Assembly (NCBI GenBank): GCA_934718155.1
Contig: CAKUZF010000002.1
Span: 37,588-101,587 of the forward strand
Reading direction: 5' to 3'
Length of the DNA: 64,000 nt
DNA from: an uncultured Parabacteroides sp.
GTDB taxonomy: Bacteria > Bacteroidota > Bacteroidia > Bacteroidales > Tannerellaceae
Positions 1 to 8,471 of this stretch are shown here, piece after piece (the first letter of the stretch is position 1; every line of letters starts with the position of its first letter). Below the pieces are notes generated by a model. It worked only from the letters and a program-made list of their open reading frames with translations, was not told the origin of the DNA and did no database searches. Position numbers and translations under genes: made by a program.

Positions 1-106
1 CGAACAGGGCACGAAGCTCCTTCACGTTGGTGTTGGCGCACAAGAAATTCCCTTTCGAGAGATAATCGTATATTTGCGCGGTTTGCGCGGGTAATTCAAA
101 ATTCAT
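1..106 (-). CDS. MksE-like condensin subunit (partial, N-terminus only)
   Basis: The first 35 codons of a minus-strand gene that runs off the left edge. The peptide starts MNFELPAQTAQIYDYLSKG and continues with an Asn- and Cys-containing stretch. The pattern of a short lead followed by IYDYLSKGNFL resembles the N-terminus of MksE/JetB-type winged-helix subunits. It begins 3 bases after the stop of the upstream kleisin-like gene, so the two are almost certainly cotranscribed. An earlier ATG at 113 overlaps the upstream stop but hits a stop after five codons, so the start at 106 is preferred. Function is inferred from position and a short match only. In known Mks operons the order is mksF, mksE, mksB, which predicts an SMC ATPase just outside the window. 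Confidence 0.55.
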   Translation of the reverse strand, partial: MNFELPAQTAQIYDYLSKGNFLCANTNVKELRALF

Positions 107-109
107 AAT

Positions 110-1297
110 TCATAGTTTGCGTATAATGGCATACTCCACATGGTCGGTGTGCCCAAATTGGTTGGTGATCAGCAGCTCCTGCTCGTAGAGCGAGAGGAGG
201 CGGCAAAAGAGCGTCACCCTGGCCTCGAAGTCGAGCGGGCGGCTGAAGCCGTAGCGCATCAGGAAGCTGAACAGGTCGGTGTCGCTCTGGGCGAACTGGT
301 CCATCAGCTTGCGGGTGTCGATGGCCGTCTCGCCCACCGACTCGCTCTCCATCTGCTCGGCCGACAGGGCACCCAGCTCCTGCCTGCGCACGACGCGCTC
401 GGGGCGCAAGCCGTCGGCCACCTTGAGGATGACCTCCAGGGCCTCGTCGGTCTGCAGGTAGGGGATGGAGACCTTGAAGAGCGTGGGTTGCACGCCCTCG
501 ATCACGACGGCCTGACTGGCCTCGACCACCTCGCTCACGTTGGTCTGCTCAAGCAGCTCAAACTGCTCACGCAGGTATTTCACCCGGCGCAGCTTGCGGG
601 TGAAGCTGACCTGCGCCCGGATCTGGTTGAGATAGTCGATGATGTCTTGCTGCGAATGGATCAGGCTGTGGCCCGCGCTGAGCAGCTCGCCACGCAGGTC
701 GCGCACGACGGCCCTCAACTCCTCGTCGGGCACGACGGCGAAGAAGCCCTCGCGCAGCTGCTCCAGCAGGCGCTCGACCTCGTGGATCAGCCGGTTGATC
801 TCGATGCGCTTGGCGTCGAGGTTCTCCAGCTTGGCGATCTTCACCTTGTAGCTCGGCTCGTTCTTGAAGGTGTTGTCGATCACACGTTGCAGCGAGACCA
901 CGTTGCGCACCAAGATCTTGCCCATCTTGCGCAGATGGGCCTTCACGGAACGCAGATAGACCACCTTGCGGGCTGGCGCGTCTTCTTTTTGATAATAATC
1001 AATCAGCTGACAGACCAATTGGATGTTCTCGTCGATCACGGCGGTCGAAATCTCCTCGTTCGCCTCCAAGAGCAGCTCGATGAACGAAAGGTAGTGCTCG
1101 TCGAGCTCGATGTAGGGGCCGTTGCGGCGGATCACCTCGCGCTCGATCAAGATGTTCAACTTATGTTCATCAATGATATCCAGCGCATACTCATAGCGGA
1201 AAGGCAGCGATTTGCGCTTCTCAAACAGGAGCTGCAACAGCTCTTTTCCTAAATTGAGCGTATTGACTATATGGGGTATCGAGTTGTAAATGTACAT
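110..1297 (-). CDS. MksF-like kleisin subunit of an SMC (MukBEF/Wadjet-type) complex
   Basis: 395 residues with no signal peptide or membrane segment. The first ~90 residues look like a winged-helix fold (dense in I, L, R and K, with IEREVIRRNGPYIEL), and residues ~150-260 are heptad-like and charged, as in coiled coils. This plan, its length and its coupling to a small downstream gene fit MksF, the kleisin that bridges the heads of MksB-type SMC proteins in chromosome condensation or plasmid exclusion. The gene has an unusually good Shine-Dalgarno sequence (AGGAGG, 6 bases before the ATG) and a TATATTCG box upstream. Family assignment is by architecture and gene order, not a decisive motif. 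A plain conserved hypothetical protein is the alternative. Confidence 0.5.
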   Translation of the reverse strand: MYIYNSIPHIVNTLNLGKELLQLLFEKRKSLPFRYEYALDIIDEHKLNILIEREVIRRNGPYIELDEHYLSFIELLLEANEEISTAVIDENIQLVCQLIDYYQKEDAPARKVVYLRSVKAHLRKMGKILVRNVVSLQRVIDNTFKNEPSYKVKIAKLENLDAKRIEINRLIHEVERLLEQLREGFFAVVPDEELRAVVRDLRGELLSAGHSLIHSQQDIIDYLNQIRAQVSFTRKLRRVKYLREQFELLEQTNVSEVVEASQAVVIEGVQPTLFKVSIPYLQTDEALEVILKVADGLRPERVVRRQELGALSAEQMESESVGETAIDTRKLMDQFAQSDTDLFSFLMRYGFSRPLDFEARVTLFCRLLSLYEQELLITNQFGHTDHVEYAIIRKL

Positions 1298-1303
1298 TCA
1301 TTT

Positions 1304-1309
1304 CCTCCT
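1304..1309 (-). promoter_or_regulatory. Strong Shine-Dalgarno site for the MksF-like gene
   Basis: Reads AGGAGG on the minus strand with a 6-base spacer to the ATG at 1297. Most genes here have only A-rich leaders, as is usual for Bacteroidetes, so a perfect site is noteworthy and supports this start. Confidence 0.6.
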
Positions 1310-1460
1310 TTGGGAGCACGAATATACAAAAAATTTCCCATCCGCCATTGCGCTTTAGAAGGCCATTGCTTATCTTCGCACTCGATAACCTTTCGGGGTT
1401 GTCGGCTAACCGACAAAATACGTTTAGATTAGGGCAGGACTGCCAACAAAACGGATCGCT

Positions 1461-1673
1461 ATGGAACTTAAACATTTAGCAACATTAGACAACTCGATGC
1501 AGACGCAGATGCTGTGCGACCTTTTGAGCAACGAGGGCATCGAGACGATCGTTAAAAACCAAGTGCTGACCTCGGTGATCCCGGGGTTTCAAGAGGAGGT
1601 GTATGTGCTGAGCGACGACTATGAGCAGGCCTTACGGCTCATGCGTAAGGCCTTCCCTTATTTAGGCTACTAA
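1461..1673 (+). CDS. DUF2007-type small protein
   Basis: 70 residues, cytoplasmic, beginning MELKHLATLDNSMQTQM. The pattern of an N-terminal strand, a helix (QMLCDLLSNEGIETIVKN) and a late EVYVLSDDYEQALRLM segment matches DUF2007, a small ferredoxin-like fold annotated as a putative signal-transducing protein. The family's biochemical role is not established. The gene is divergent from the MksF-like gene. A TATCTTCG box at 1371-1378, with TTGC about 20 bases upstream, is a plausible promoter. It is followed by a minus-strand gene, so it is probably monocistronic. Confidence 0.75.
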   Translation: MELKHLATLDNSMQTQMLCDLLSNEGIETIVKNQVLTSVIPGFQEEVYVLSDDYEQALRLMRKAFPYLGY

Positions 1674-1747
1674 GCTCCGGCCTTTCTCATCCCCCCCTGG
1701 CGGGCCGACCGACAACGCTTCGTTTTCTAGTGATAAAGCCACGCCGC

Positions 1748-2737
1748 TCAACGGGGCGAAACGGGCTGATGCATCATGTAGCCTTCGATTGCCTCGGCAA
1801 TCTGCTCGGGCGTCTGACGGAAAAGCAGGCGGGCATGAGGACCTTGCGGATCGGCCTCCCAGCCATTGGCACCCTCGTCGCTTGTCACGCTGAAGCGGCC
1901 ACGCTCCATGTCGAAATAGGGCGCTGCGCCCTTGATGGCCACCAACACGGCGGTCTGGTCCCAGCTCATGCGGTCTTCGTCGTCTCCCCCGGCTACACTC
2001 ATGGCGTAGGCCTCCTTCACCGGGCTGTTTTCGACGGGCATCTCGACCAGTCGCCTGCCCGTGAACACCTTATCGCCAATCTCGAAGCCGCTGAAGATGA
2101 TCTCCGTAGGCCATTGCTCGGCCACCACCTTCGAGGCCTCGGCATCGCAATAGACATTAAACTCCCTGCCCGCAGGGAATTCGCCCGCCATCGCGACCAG
2201 CCGTTTCACCTTGCGAGCCACCAGCTCACGGCCTGTCAACGCGCTATACGCATCGGAGGGGCTTTCGAGCAACGCCCTCAGGTTGGTGAAGAAGCCTATC
2301 GTGCAGATCACCACGCTCTGATCGGGCTGCTGGCTCAACAGCTGGCGATAAAGCCGCACGGCATCGGGGGCATCGGAGCTCTTGGCCGTTGGGTGCGGAT
2401 AGCGAGCGGGCAAGGCGTCGGTCCATTTGCTCTGATGCAAAGAGGTCAGGCTGACAGCCGTTGGGCTCTTCGTCACAGCCACGGGGATGTCGGGACGATT
2501 GAAATAGCCATTGATCACCTCGATGCCGGGCACCACTCGTTCGTCGGCATTGGAAGAGACCGTGGCCAGGATTTTCACCTCGCCGCTATCGGCCAAGCAG
2601 TGCATCAGGGCCATCGCCCCCACATCGTCGCAGTCGGGGCCCAAATCGGTGTCTAAGATTAGGCGGACAGCGTTGGGCTCGGATCCGCAAGCCGACAATA
2701 ACAGCCAGCTAACCAAAAAGTAAAAACACTGCCTCAT
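1748..2737 (-). CDS. Inosine-uridine nucleoside hydrolase family lipoprotein
   Basis: 329 residues. The N-terminus is a lipoprotein signal with lipobox LLSAC (Cys17), so the protein should be anchored in the envelope rather than cytosolic like classical IunH/RihA. Residues 29-38 read DTDLGPDCDD, the calcium-binding aspartate cluster of nucleoside hydrolases, which cleave ribonucleosides to base plus ribose. One residue is inserted relative to the usual DTDxGxDD spacing. The rest keeps the family pattern (NGYFNRPDIPV, then VVICTIGFFTNL). The gene starts 3 bases after the stop of a Gfo/Idh/MocA oxidoreductase, so the two form an operon, suggesting use of a nucleoside or sugar-like substrate at the cell surface. 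The exact substrate cannot be read from the sequence. Confidence 0.82.
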   Translation of the reverse strand: MRQCFYFLVSWLLLSACGSEPNAVRLILDTDLGPDCDDVGAMALMHCLADSGEVKILATVSSNADERVVPGIEVINGYFNRPDIPVAVTKSPTAVSLTSLHQSKWTDALPARYPHPTAKSSDAPDAVRLYRQLLSQQPDQSVVICTIGFFTNLRALLESPSDAYSALTGRELVARKVKRLVAMAGEFPAGREFNVYCDAEASKVVAEQWPTEIIFSGFEIGDKVFTGRRLVEMPVENSPVKEAYAMSVAGGDDEDRMSWDQTAVLVAIKGAAPYFDMERGRFSVTSDEGANGWEADPQGPHARLLFRQTPEQIAEAIEGYMMHQPVSPR

Positions 2738-2740
2738 CGC

Positions 2741-3763
2741 TCACTCCTTTCTATCGGCTGGATAGACCACGCCCAGCTGGCGACGGACCTCATCGATGAT
2801 CTCGATGGTCGTCAGCGAATTAGCATGGCTGTTAATAGCGGATTCGCGCCTACCCGCCTGAATCAGGTTGATAAACTCGGCCACCTCGTAAAAATACTCG
2901 TCGCACTCGGTCGGGGCGGAAATGTCTTCGGCCACGGGGGCTGGGCCCTTGCCCGACGCGGCGGCCTGACGAGGGGTGAAAGCCACCTGGCTGATGATGT
3001 TGATCCGATCGAGCGTCAGGTTGCCCTCCTCGCCCTGGATCTCGGTGGGCAATGCCGAATTGGCGATCTTCGAATAGAGGATGGTGGCGTTCATCTCGTC
3101 GTAGGTGAAGTTGACCGCTCCCTGACCATCCACGCCCGTCGAGAGGCAAATGCCCGAGGCGTCGATCCGGTTGGGCTTTCCAAACAGCACCACCATGGGA
3201 TAGAGCGTATAAACACCGATGTCCATCATCGCACCGTTGGAATACTCCGGCTTGAAGGCGTTCAGCACGATGCCCTCCTTGAACTTATCGTAACGAGAGG
3301 AGTATTGGCAATAGCAGGAGAAATAGCGGCGCACCTGCCCGACGCGTTTCAGGTTGTCGCGCACGGCCAGGAAGTTGGGCGTCAATGTGGGCTTCATGGC
3401 CTCCATCAAGGTGACGCCATAACGCGCGGAGGCCTCGATCATCGCCTTTGCCTCTTTCGCGTTCGAGGCCAAGGGCTTCTCGCACAAGACGTGCTTGCCA
3501 TGGCTCATGCAGAGGATGCTCTGCTCGGCATGCTTAAAGTTGGGCGAAGCGATGTAGACCGCATCGATCAGCGGGCTCTTGGCCATCTCCTCCAGCGAGG
3601 TGAACGTGTGAGGAATCTGGTGCTTGGCGGCGAAGGCATCGGCCGTCTCTTGCTGGCGCGAGCAGACCGCCACCAACTCGAAACGCGCGTCTTGGCGCGC
3701 GCCGGCAATCACCCAGTCGGTTATGAAATTGGTGCCGACCACACCAAAACGTATCTTATCCAT
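2741..3763 (-). CDS. Gfo/Idh/MocA family NAD(P)-dependent oxidoreductase
   Basis: 340 residues. An N-terminal Rossmann fold begins with GVVGTN (residues 7-12). The family hallmark EKP is at 95-97 within HVLCEKPLASN, and the second-domain substrate motif GAMMDIGVY is at 177-185. There is no signal peptide, so it is cytoplasmic. Members oxidise or reduce a hydroxyl of sugars, inositols or dihydrodiols. The Tyr after DIGV, where many sugar enzymes have His, is closer to the dihydrodiol-dehydrogenase branch. It is first in a two-gene operon with the nucleoside hydrolase-like lipoprotein. Substrate unknown. Confidence 0.85.
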   Translation of the reverse strand: MDKIRFGVVGTNFITDWVIAGARQDARFELVAVCSRQQETADAFAAKHQIPHTFTSLEEMAKSPLIDAVYIASPNFKHAEQSILCMSHGKHVLCEKPLASNAKEAKAMIEASARYGVTLMEAMKPTLTPNFLAVRDNLKRVGQVRRYFSCYCQYSSRYDKFKEGIVLNAFKPEYSNGAMMDIGVYTLYPMVVLFGKPNRIDASGICLSTGVDGQGAVNFTYDEMNATILYSKIANSALPTEIQGEEGNLTLDRINIISQVAFTPRQAAASGKGPAPVAEDISAPTECDEYFYEVAEFINLIQAGRRESAINSHANSLTTIEIIDEVRRQLGVVYPADRKE

Positions 3764-3792
3764 ATTGCCTAATGACGAGGGAGGTTAGAATA

Positions 3793-3853
3793 ATAAAAAA
3801 AAGAAGGGACCAGGCCTGAGGAGGTTGCCGCTTGAAAAGCGTCCTCACGCCTG
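3793..3853 (-). terminator. Rho-independent terminator after gcvT
   Basis: Arms 3811-3822 and 3842-3853 pair as an 11-12 bp stem (CAGGC and TGAGGA blocks with one mismatch). On the minus strand this is followed by a run of T at 3793-3802. It closes the pepT-gcvT unit. Confidence 0.75.
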
Positions 3854-3884
3854 ACTCCCCTCATTGTGTTGCTGCCTTATGTGC

Positions 3885-4970
3885 TTACTTGCGGAACGGA
3901 GCCTTAACCACTACGGCCTTCAAGCTCTTGTTGCGCACCTTGATGAAGATCTCGGTATCCACCTTGGCAAACTCGGGCTTCACATAACCCATGCCAATGC
4001 CCTTCTTCAACACAGGCGACATCGTGCCCGAAGTTACGACACCGATCTGGTTGCCCTCGGCGTCGACGATCTCGTAGCCATGGCGAGGAATGCCCTTGTC
4101 GGCCAGCTCAAACGCGCAAAGCTTACGCGTTACGCCCTCTTTCTTCTGACGCTCCAGCTCAGCACGGTTGGTGAACTCCTTGCCGTCGACAAACTTCGTG
4201 ATCCAGCCCAGACCAGCCTCGATCGGCGAGGTCGTGTCATCCAAGTCGTTGCCATAGAGGCAGAAGCCCATCTCAAGACGCAACGTGTCGCGTGCGCCCA
4301 AACCGATCGGCTTAATGCCCTCGGGCTTGCCTGCCTCGAAGATCGCGTTCCAGATAGTCATCGCGTCTTCCTTGTGGAAATAAAGTTCGAAGCCTCCCGC
4401 GCCGGTGTAGCCCGTGTTGGAGATGATCACCTCCTTGCAGCCTGCGAACTCGCCCGTCACGAACGCATAGTAAGGAATGGCCGACAGGTCGACCGGAGTC
4501 AGTCGCTGAAGCACCTCTATCGCCTTCGGGCCCTGGATAGCCAGCTGGCCGATCCGGTCGGAAGCGTTCTCCAACTCAGCGCCTACGGTGTTGTGGCTCG
4601 TACACCAAGCCCAGTCTTTATCGATATTGCCCGCGTTCACAACCAGCAGGTATTTCTCCGGCTCATAATGATAAACCAACAGGTCGTCGACGATGCCGCC
4701 CTTGTCGTTCGGGAAGCAGGTATATTGCGCCTTACCGATCTGCAACTTAGAGGCGTCGTTTGAAGTCACGCTCTGGATAAAATCCAATGCTTTCGGGCCT
4801 TTCACCCAAAACTCGCCCATGTGCGAAACGTCGAACACGCCCACACCGTTCACAACGGTCATGTGCTCTTCGATAATTCCAGAATATTCAATCGGCATAT
4901 TAAAGCCTGCAAACTCGTGCATCTTTGCGCCTAAGGCGATATGCACGTCGGTAAACGGAGTAGTTTTCAT
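3885..4970 (-). CDS. gcvT: Glycine cleavage system aminomethyltransferase (T protein)
   Basis: 361 residues, the normal size for GcvT. T protein takes the aminomethyl group from lipoylated H protein and, with tetrahydrofolate, releases ammonia and 5,10-methylene-THF. Recognisable family blocks are GVFDVSHMGEFWVKGP, the folate-site region NDKGGIVDDLLVYHY, the GYTGAGGFELYF segment, GLGARDTLRLEMG, and the C-terminal barrel with GIGMGYVKPEFA. The start at MKTTPFTDVH matches the family. It lies 38 bases downstream of pepT on the same strand, and a terminator follows. No H, P or L protein gene is in the window. Confidence 0.96.
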   Translation of the reverse strand: MKTTPFTDVHIALGAKMHEFAGFNMPIEYSGIIEEHMTVVNGVGVFDVSHMGEFWVKGPKALDFIQSVTSNDASKLQIGKAQYTCFPNDKGGIVDDLLVYHYEPEKYLLVVNAGNIDKDWAWCTSHNTVGAELENASDRIGQLAIQGPKAIEVLQRLTPVDLSAIPYYAFVTGEFAGCKEVIISNTGYTGAGGFELYFHKEDAMTIWNAIFEAGKPEGIKPIGLGARDTLRLEMGFCLYGNDLDDTTSPIEAGLGWITKFVDGKEFTNRAELERQKKEGVTRKLCAFELADKGIPRHGYEIVDAEGNQIGVVTSGTMSPVLKKGIGMGYVKPEFAKVDTEIFIKVRNKSLKAVVVKAPFRK

Positions 4971-5008
4971 GAAATAGAAATAAAATTTTAAGTTTATATT
5001 GTTGTTGA

Positions 5009-6226
5009 TTATTTATTCGCTGTCAGCTCGATGATCTTCAAGACGGTCTGCATGCACTTCTGCAACGAGGGGATCGGCAAGAACTCGTAGCGACCGTGGA
5101 AATTCAGTCCGCCAGCGAAGATGTTCGGGCAGGGCAACCCCATAAACGAAAGACGCGCGCCATCCGTGCCGCCACGAATCGGCTTCACCTCGGGCTCAAC
5201 GCCTACGGCCTTCATCGCCTCGAACGCCAAATCGACAATGTGCTTCTGCGGCTCAACCACCTCGCGCATGTTGTAATATTGGTCGCGCAACTCGACGGAG
5301 GCGCAACCCGGATAGGCCGCGTTCATGCGCTCCACCAACTGCTGGATCAGCTGTTTCTTCTCTTCGAACAAGTCGCGGTTATGGTCGCGTATGATATATG
5401 TAAGCGACGCCTCCTCGACGCCTCCCGTCATGCCCACCAGATGGAAGAAGCCCTCATAGCCCTCGGTCTTCTCAGGGCGCATCGCCTCGGGCAGCCATGC
5501 GGCGAACTCGGTCGCACGCAAAGCGGCGTTACGCATCTTGTTCTTCGCATAGCCGGGATGTACGTTCAAGCCCTTGAACGAGATCTTTGCCACGGCGGCG
5601 TTGAAGTTCTCATACTCCAACTCGCCGATCTGTCCGCCGTCGATCGTATATCCCCAGTCGCAACCGAACTTCTTCACGTCGAAGTGGTCGGCGCCCGCTC
5701 CGATCTCCTCGTCGGGCGTGAAAGCGATGCGCACCTTGCCGTGCTTCACCTCGGGATGCTGCTTCAGGTAATGCATCGAGGCGATGATCGCAGCCACACC
5801 CGCCTTGTCGTCGGCGCCCAACAGGGTCGTACCGTCGGTCACGATCAGCTCCTGGCCGACATAGTCGTTCAACTCGGGGAACATGGCTGGCGCAAGCACA
5901 ATCTTTTGCGCCTCGTTCAGCACGATGTCGCCTCCCTCATAGCGCACGACGCGGGGTTTCACATCCTTGCCCGACGCGTCGGGGCTGGTGTCCAAATGGG
6001 CAATAAAGCCAATCGTGGGCAACTCTTTGTCCGTATTCGCCGGAAGCGTTGCCATCAGGTAGCTATTCTCGTCCAGCGAAATATCCTCCAAGCCAATGGC
6101 TTGAAGCTCCTCGACCAAGGCCTCAGCGAAAACACGCTGTCCGGGCGTACTGGGAGTTGTGCCGCTCGTCTCGCTCGATTGCGTATCGAAGGTCACGTAA
6201 CGTAAGAAACGATCTGTAACTGTCAT
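5009..6226 (-). CDS. pepT: Peptidase T (aminotripeptidase, M20B)
   Basis: 405 residues from the ATG at 6226. An in-frame start 51 bases upstream would add an unlikely 17-residue lead. PepT removes the N-terminal residue from tripeptides using two zinc ions in the cytosol. The metal and catalytic residues are all present at the expected places: His77 and Asp79 (IAHLDTSPD), Asp139 (LLGADDKAG), Glu173-Glu174 (PDEEIG), Asp196 (TIDGG) and a late His in NFHGRYEFLP. The leader is A-rich with no clear Shine-Dalgarno. It is first in an operon with gcvT. Confidence 0.96.
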   Translation of the reverse strand: MTVTDRFLRYVTFDTQSSETSGTTPSTPGQRVFAEALVEELQAIGLEDISLDENSYLMATLPANTDKELPTIGFIAHLDTSPDASGKDVKPRVVRYEGGDIVLNEAQKIVLAPAMFPELNDYVGQELIVTDGTTLLGADDKAGVAAIIASMHYLKQHPEVKHGKVRIAFTPDEEIGAGADHFDVKKFGCDWGYTIDGGQIGELEYENFNAAVAKISFKGLNVHPGYAKNKMRNAALRATEFAAWLPEAMRPEKTEGYEGFFHLVGMTGGVEEASLTYIIRDHNRDLFEEKKQLIQQLVERMNAAYPGCASVELRDQYYNMREVVEPQKHIVDLAFEAMKAVGVEPEVKPIRGGTDGARLSFMGLPCPNIFAGGLNFHGRYEFLPIPSLQKCMQTVLKIIELTANK

Positions 6227-6290
6227 ATTGATTAAAATCTTTATTCGTTCGTTTGATTCGGCTGTAAAAGTAGGCAATGCTTATTAAACC

Positions 6291-6325
6291 ACAAAAAAAA
6301 TAGCGAGACAAAATGCCTCGCTATT
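6291..6325 (-). terminator. Terminator after the PurF-like gene
   Basis: Stem TAGCGAG (6301-6307) with CTCGCTA (6317-6323), extended by A-T pairs. On the minus strand a run of T follows at 6291-6298. It separates the PurF-like gene from pepT. Confidence 0.75.
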
Positions 6326-6349
6326 CGTTATAATTTTGAAAAATGCTCA

Positions 6350-7756
6350 TCAGAAATGGCTGCTACCATCAAAACAGTGCGTGCAAACCTTACATTTAGG
6401 CAGTCCGATGGCCTCGATCAGCGTCTCCAGCGTGTTAAACTTCAACGAGCTAAGCCCGAAACGCTCGGCGATGATGCTGACCATTTTCTTATACTCGGGC
6501 GAATCGGTCTGCGCATACTTGTCGAGGTTCTTATTCTCGTCGCCTTCCAGCTCCTTGATGATGCGGCGGGTGATCAGCTCCAAGGGGCTCTTCGACGAGG
6601 TGAACCCGATGAACGGACAAGAATAGATCAACGGCGGGCAGGCGATGCGGATGTGCACCTCCTTGGCTCCATAGTCGTAGAGGATCTTCACGTTGTCGCG
6701 CAACTGCGTGCCACGCACGATGGAGTCGTCGCAGAAAAGCAGACGCTTGCCCTGCAGCATGGCGCGGTTAGGTATCAGCTTCATCTTCGCCACCAACGAG
6801 CGCATCTCCTGGTTGGCGGGGGTGAAACTGCGTGGCCACGTGGGCGTGTATTTCGCGATCGCGCGATGATAAGGCACGCCCTTTCCCTCGGCGTAACCCA
6901 AGGCCATGCCTACGCCCGAATCGGGGATGCCGCAAACGCAATCCACCTCCGACTCATCTTTCTGTCCCATCTTGAAGCCGCTCAAGAAGCGCACCTCCTC
7001 GACGTTCTTACCCTCATAGCATGATACGGGGAAACCGTAATATACCCAAAGGAACGAGCAAACCTGCATGCCCTCTTGCGGCGCGCGCATCTGCTCCATG
7101 CCGTCGGCACGCAGGCGGATGATCTCGCCCGGCCCCACATAGCGTTCGATCTCGTAGCCCAGGTTGGGCAGGCTGCTCGACTCGCTGGTGGCCGCATACG
7201 CGCCCTCCTTCTTTCCGATCACGATGGGCGTGCGCCCCCACTTATCGCGTGCCACGATGATGCCATCCTCCGTAAGCAGCAGCATCGAGCAGGATCCCTT
7301 GATCTTCTGATAGACATTCTCGATGCCCTCGACAAAGTCCTTGCCTTGCGTGATCAGCAAGGCGACCAGCTCGGTTTGGTTGGTCTTTCCCGAGCTGAGC
7401 TCTGAGAAGTGCATGTTCTGACTGAGCAGTTCCGCTTCGAGTTCGCTGATATTGTTAATCTTCGCAACCGTAACGATGGCAAACCGCCCCAAGTGGGAGT
7501 TGATCACGATCGGTTGCGCATCCGTATCACTGATGATACCAACGCCCGCGTTTCCCTTAAACTTTGCCAACTGCGGTTCGAATTTCGTCCGGAAATAAGA
7601 GCTCTCCAAATTATGGATAGAGCGCATGAAGCCCTCCTCCTTATCGAAGGTTGCCATACCACCTCTGTGGGTGCCGAGATGGGAGTTGTAGTCGGTGCCA
7701 TAAAACAGGTCCGTCACACAAGCCCCCTTTGAAATAGTGCCAAAAAAGCCGCCCAT
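6350..7756 (-). CDS. PurF-like amidophosphoribosyltransferase without the N-terminal Cys nucleophile
   Basis: 468 residues. The N-terminal half is a class II glutamine amidotransferase fold (HRGG at 30-33, TSESSS motif). The C-terminal half is a phosphoribosyltransferase with the PRPP loop DDSIVRGT at 343-350. PurF normally makes phosphoribosylamine, the first step of purine synthesis. The protein begins MGGFFG, whereas glutaminase-active members expose Cys after Met (CGxFG), so the catalytic thiol is replaced by Gly. No alternative start restores it. Conserved cysteines in the C-terminal half, including a CxxCxxC at 455, 458 and 461, resemble the Fe-S ligands of Bacillus-type PurF. I recall similar GGFFG proteins in other Bacteroidales, so this is probably a lineage paralogue. 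It may be ammonia-dependent or have another role. Confidence 0.8.
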   Translation of the reverse strand: MGGFFGTISKGACVTDLFYGTDYNSHLGTHRGGMATFDKEEGFMRSIHNLESSYFRTKFEPQLAKFKGNAGVGIISDTDAQPIVINSHLGRFAIVTVAKINNISELEAELLSQNMHFSELSSGKTNQTELVALLITQGKDFVEGIENVYQKIKGSCSMLLLTEDGIIVARDKWGRTPIVIGKKEGAYAATSESSSLPNLGYEIERYVGPGEIIRLRADGMEQMRAPQEGMQVCSFLWVYYGFPVSCYEGKNVEEVRFLSGFKMGQKDESEVDCVCGIPDSGVGMALGYAEGKGVPYHRAIAKYTPTWPRSFTPANQEMRSLVAKMKLIPNRAMLQGKRLLFCDDSIVRGTQLRDNVKILYDYGAKEVHIRIACPPLIYSCPFIGFTSSKSPLELITRRIIKELEGDENKNLDKYAQTDSPEYKKMVSIIAERFGLSSLKFNTLETLIEAIGLPKCKVCTHCFDGSSHF

Positions 7757-7797
7757 TGTATTTTATTTGTTTGTTTTGAATGATGCCACAAAATTAA

Positions 7798-7832
7798 AAC
7801 AAAAAAAGGATACCCGAAACTGGATATCCTTT
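7798..7832 (-). terminator. Terminator after rplU-rpmA
   Basis: Eight-bp stem AAAGGATA (7805-7812) with TATCCTTT (7825-7832). On the minus strand the stem runs into a T tract at about 7798-7807. It lies 34 bases beyond the rpmA stop. Confidence 0.8.
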
Positions 7833-7865
7833 TCTTTATCTTTATTCGATAGCATGAAGAGGGAA

Positions 7866-8132
7866 TTATGCCTCCGCTACTACCTCCTTAACAGATACGA
7901 AAGATCTGTTCTCCTTAGTCTTGTGGAATGTTACGACGCCATCTACCAACGCATACAACGTGTGATCCTTGCCGATACCCACGTTTGCACCCGGATGATG
8001 AACCGTACCTCTCTGACGAACGATGATGTTACCAGCCTTAGCTACCTCACCACCAAAAAGCTTAACACCTAATCTTTTACTTTGTGACTCACGGCCGTTC
8101 TTAGAACTACCAACACCTTTCTTATGTGCCAT
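7866..8132 (-). CDS. rpmA: 50S ribosomal protein L27
   Basis: 88 residues. Begins MAHKKGVGSSKNGRESQSKRLG, the standard bacterial L27 start, followed by FGGEVAKAGNIIVRQRGT and PGANVGIGKDHTLYALVDG. L27 sits near the peptidyl transferase centre, where its N-terminal tail contacts tRNA. There is no Firmicutes-type N-terminal extension before the functional tail. It lies 21 bases downstream of rplU, with a terminator after it. Confidence 0.98.
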   Translation of the reverse strand: MAHKKGVGSSKNGRESQSKRLGVKLFGGEVAKAGNIIVRQRGTVHHPGANVGIGKDHTLYALVDGVVTFHKTKENRSFVSVKEVVAEA

Positions 8133-8153
8133 TTCTTACTTCTCCTTTAAACG

Positions 8154-8471
8154 TTAAGCAATAACTTCTTTAATCAATACCTCGCTGAACTGCTGACGGT
8201 GACCGTTCAATTTGCGATAGCCCTTTCTTCTCTTCTTGTGGAACACGAGCACCTTTTCGCCCTTTACCAACGGAGAAACCACCTCGCAAACAACCTTAGC
8301 GCCCTCAACTGTAGGAGCACCAACCTTTACCTCACCATTGTTGTCAACCAACAACACCTTGTCAAACTCAACAACAGCGCCATTCTCTGCGTTCTGGATG
8401 TGGTGAACAAACAACTTCTTACCTTGCTCAGCCTTGAACTGCTGTCCGTTAATTTCTACAACTACGTACAT
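8154..8471 (-). CDS. rplU: 50S ribosomal protein L21
   Basis: 105 residues. The opening MYVVVEINGQQFKAEQGKK and the C-terminal VFHKKRRKGYRKLNGHRQ are diagnostic of L21, an rRNA-binding protein of the large subunit. It is first gene of the rplU-rpmA operon. Upstream lie a folded leader and a consensus Bacteroidetes promoter, described separately. Confidence 0.98.
   Translation of the reverse strand: MYVVVEINGQQFKAEQGKKLFVHHIQNAENGAVVEFDKVLLVDNNGEVKVGAPTVEGAKVVCEVVSPLVKGEKVLVFHKKRRKGYRKLNGHRQQFSEVLIKEVIA

Noticed and set aside
140..1252. Long open frame antisense to the MksF-like gene (370 codons)
   Set aside because: Its product is compositionally odd (His, Leu, Ala and Val rich with no domain), and the opposite strand gives a coherent protein with a perfect Shine-Dalgarno. 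Similar antisense frames over gcvT, pepT, the oxidoreductase, the FadL-like gene and etf genes were rejected for the same reason: high GC at third positions removes stops.
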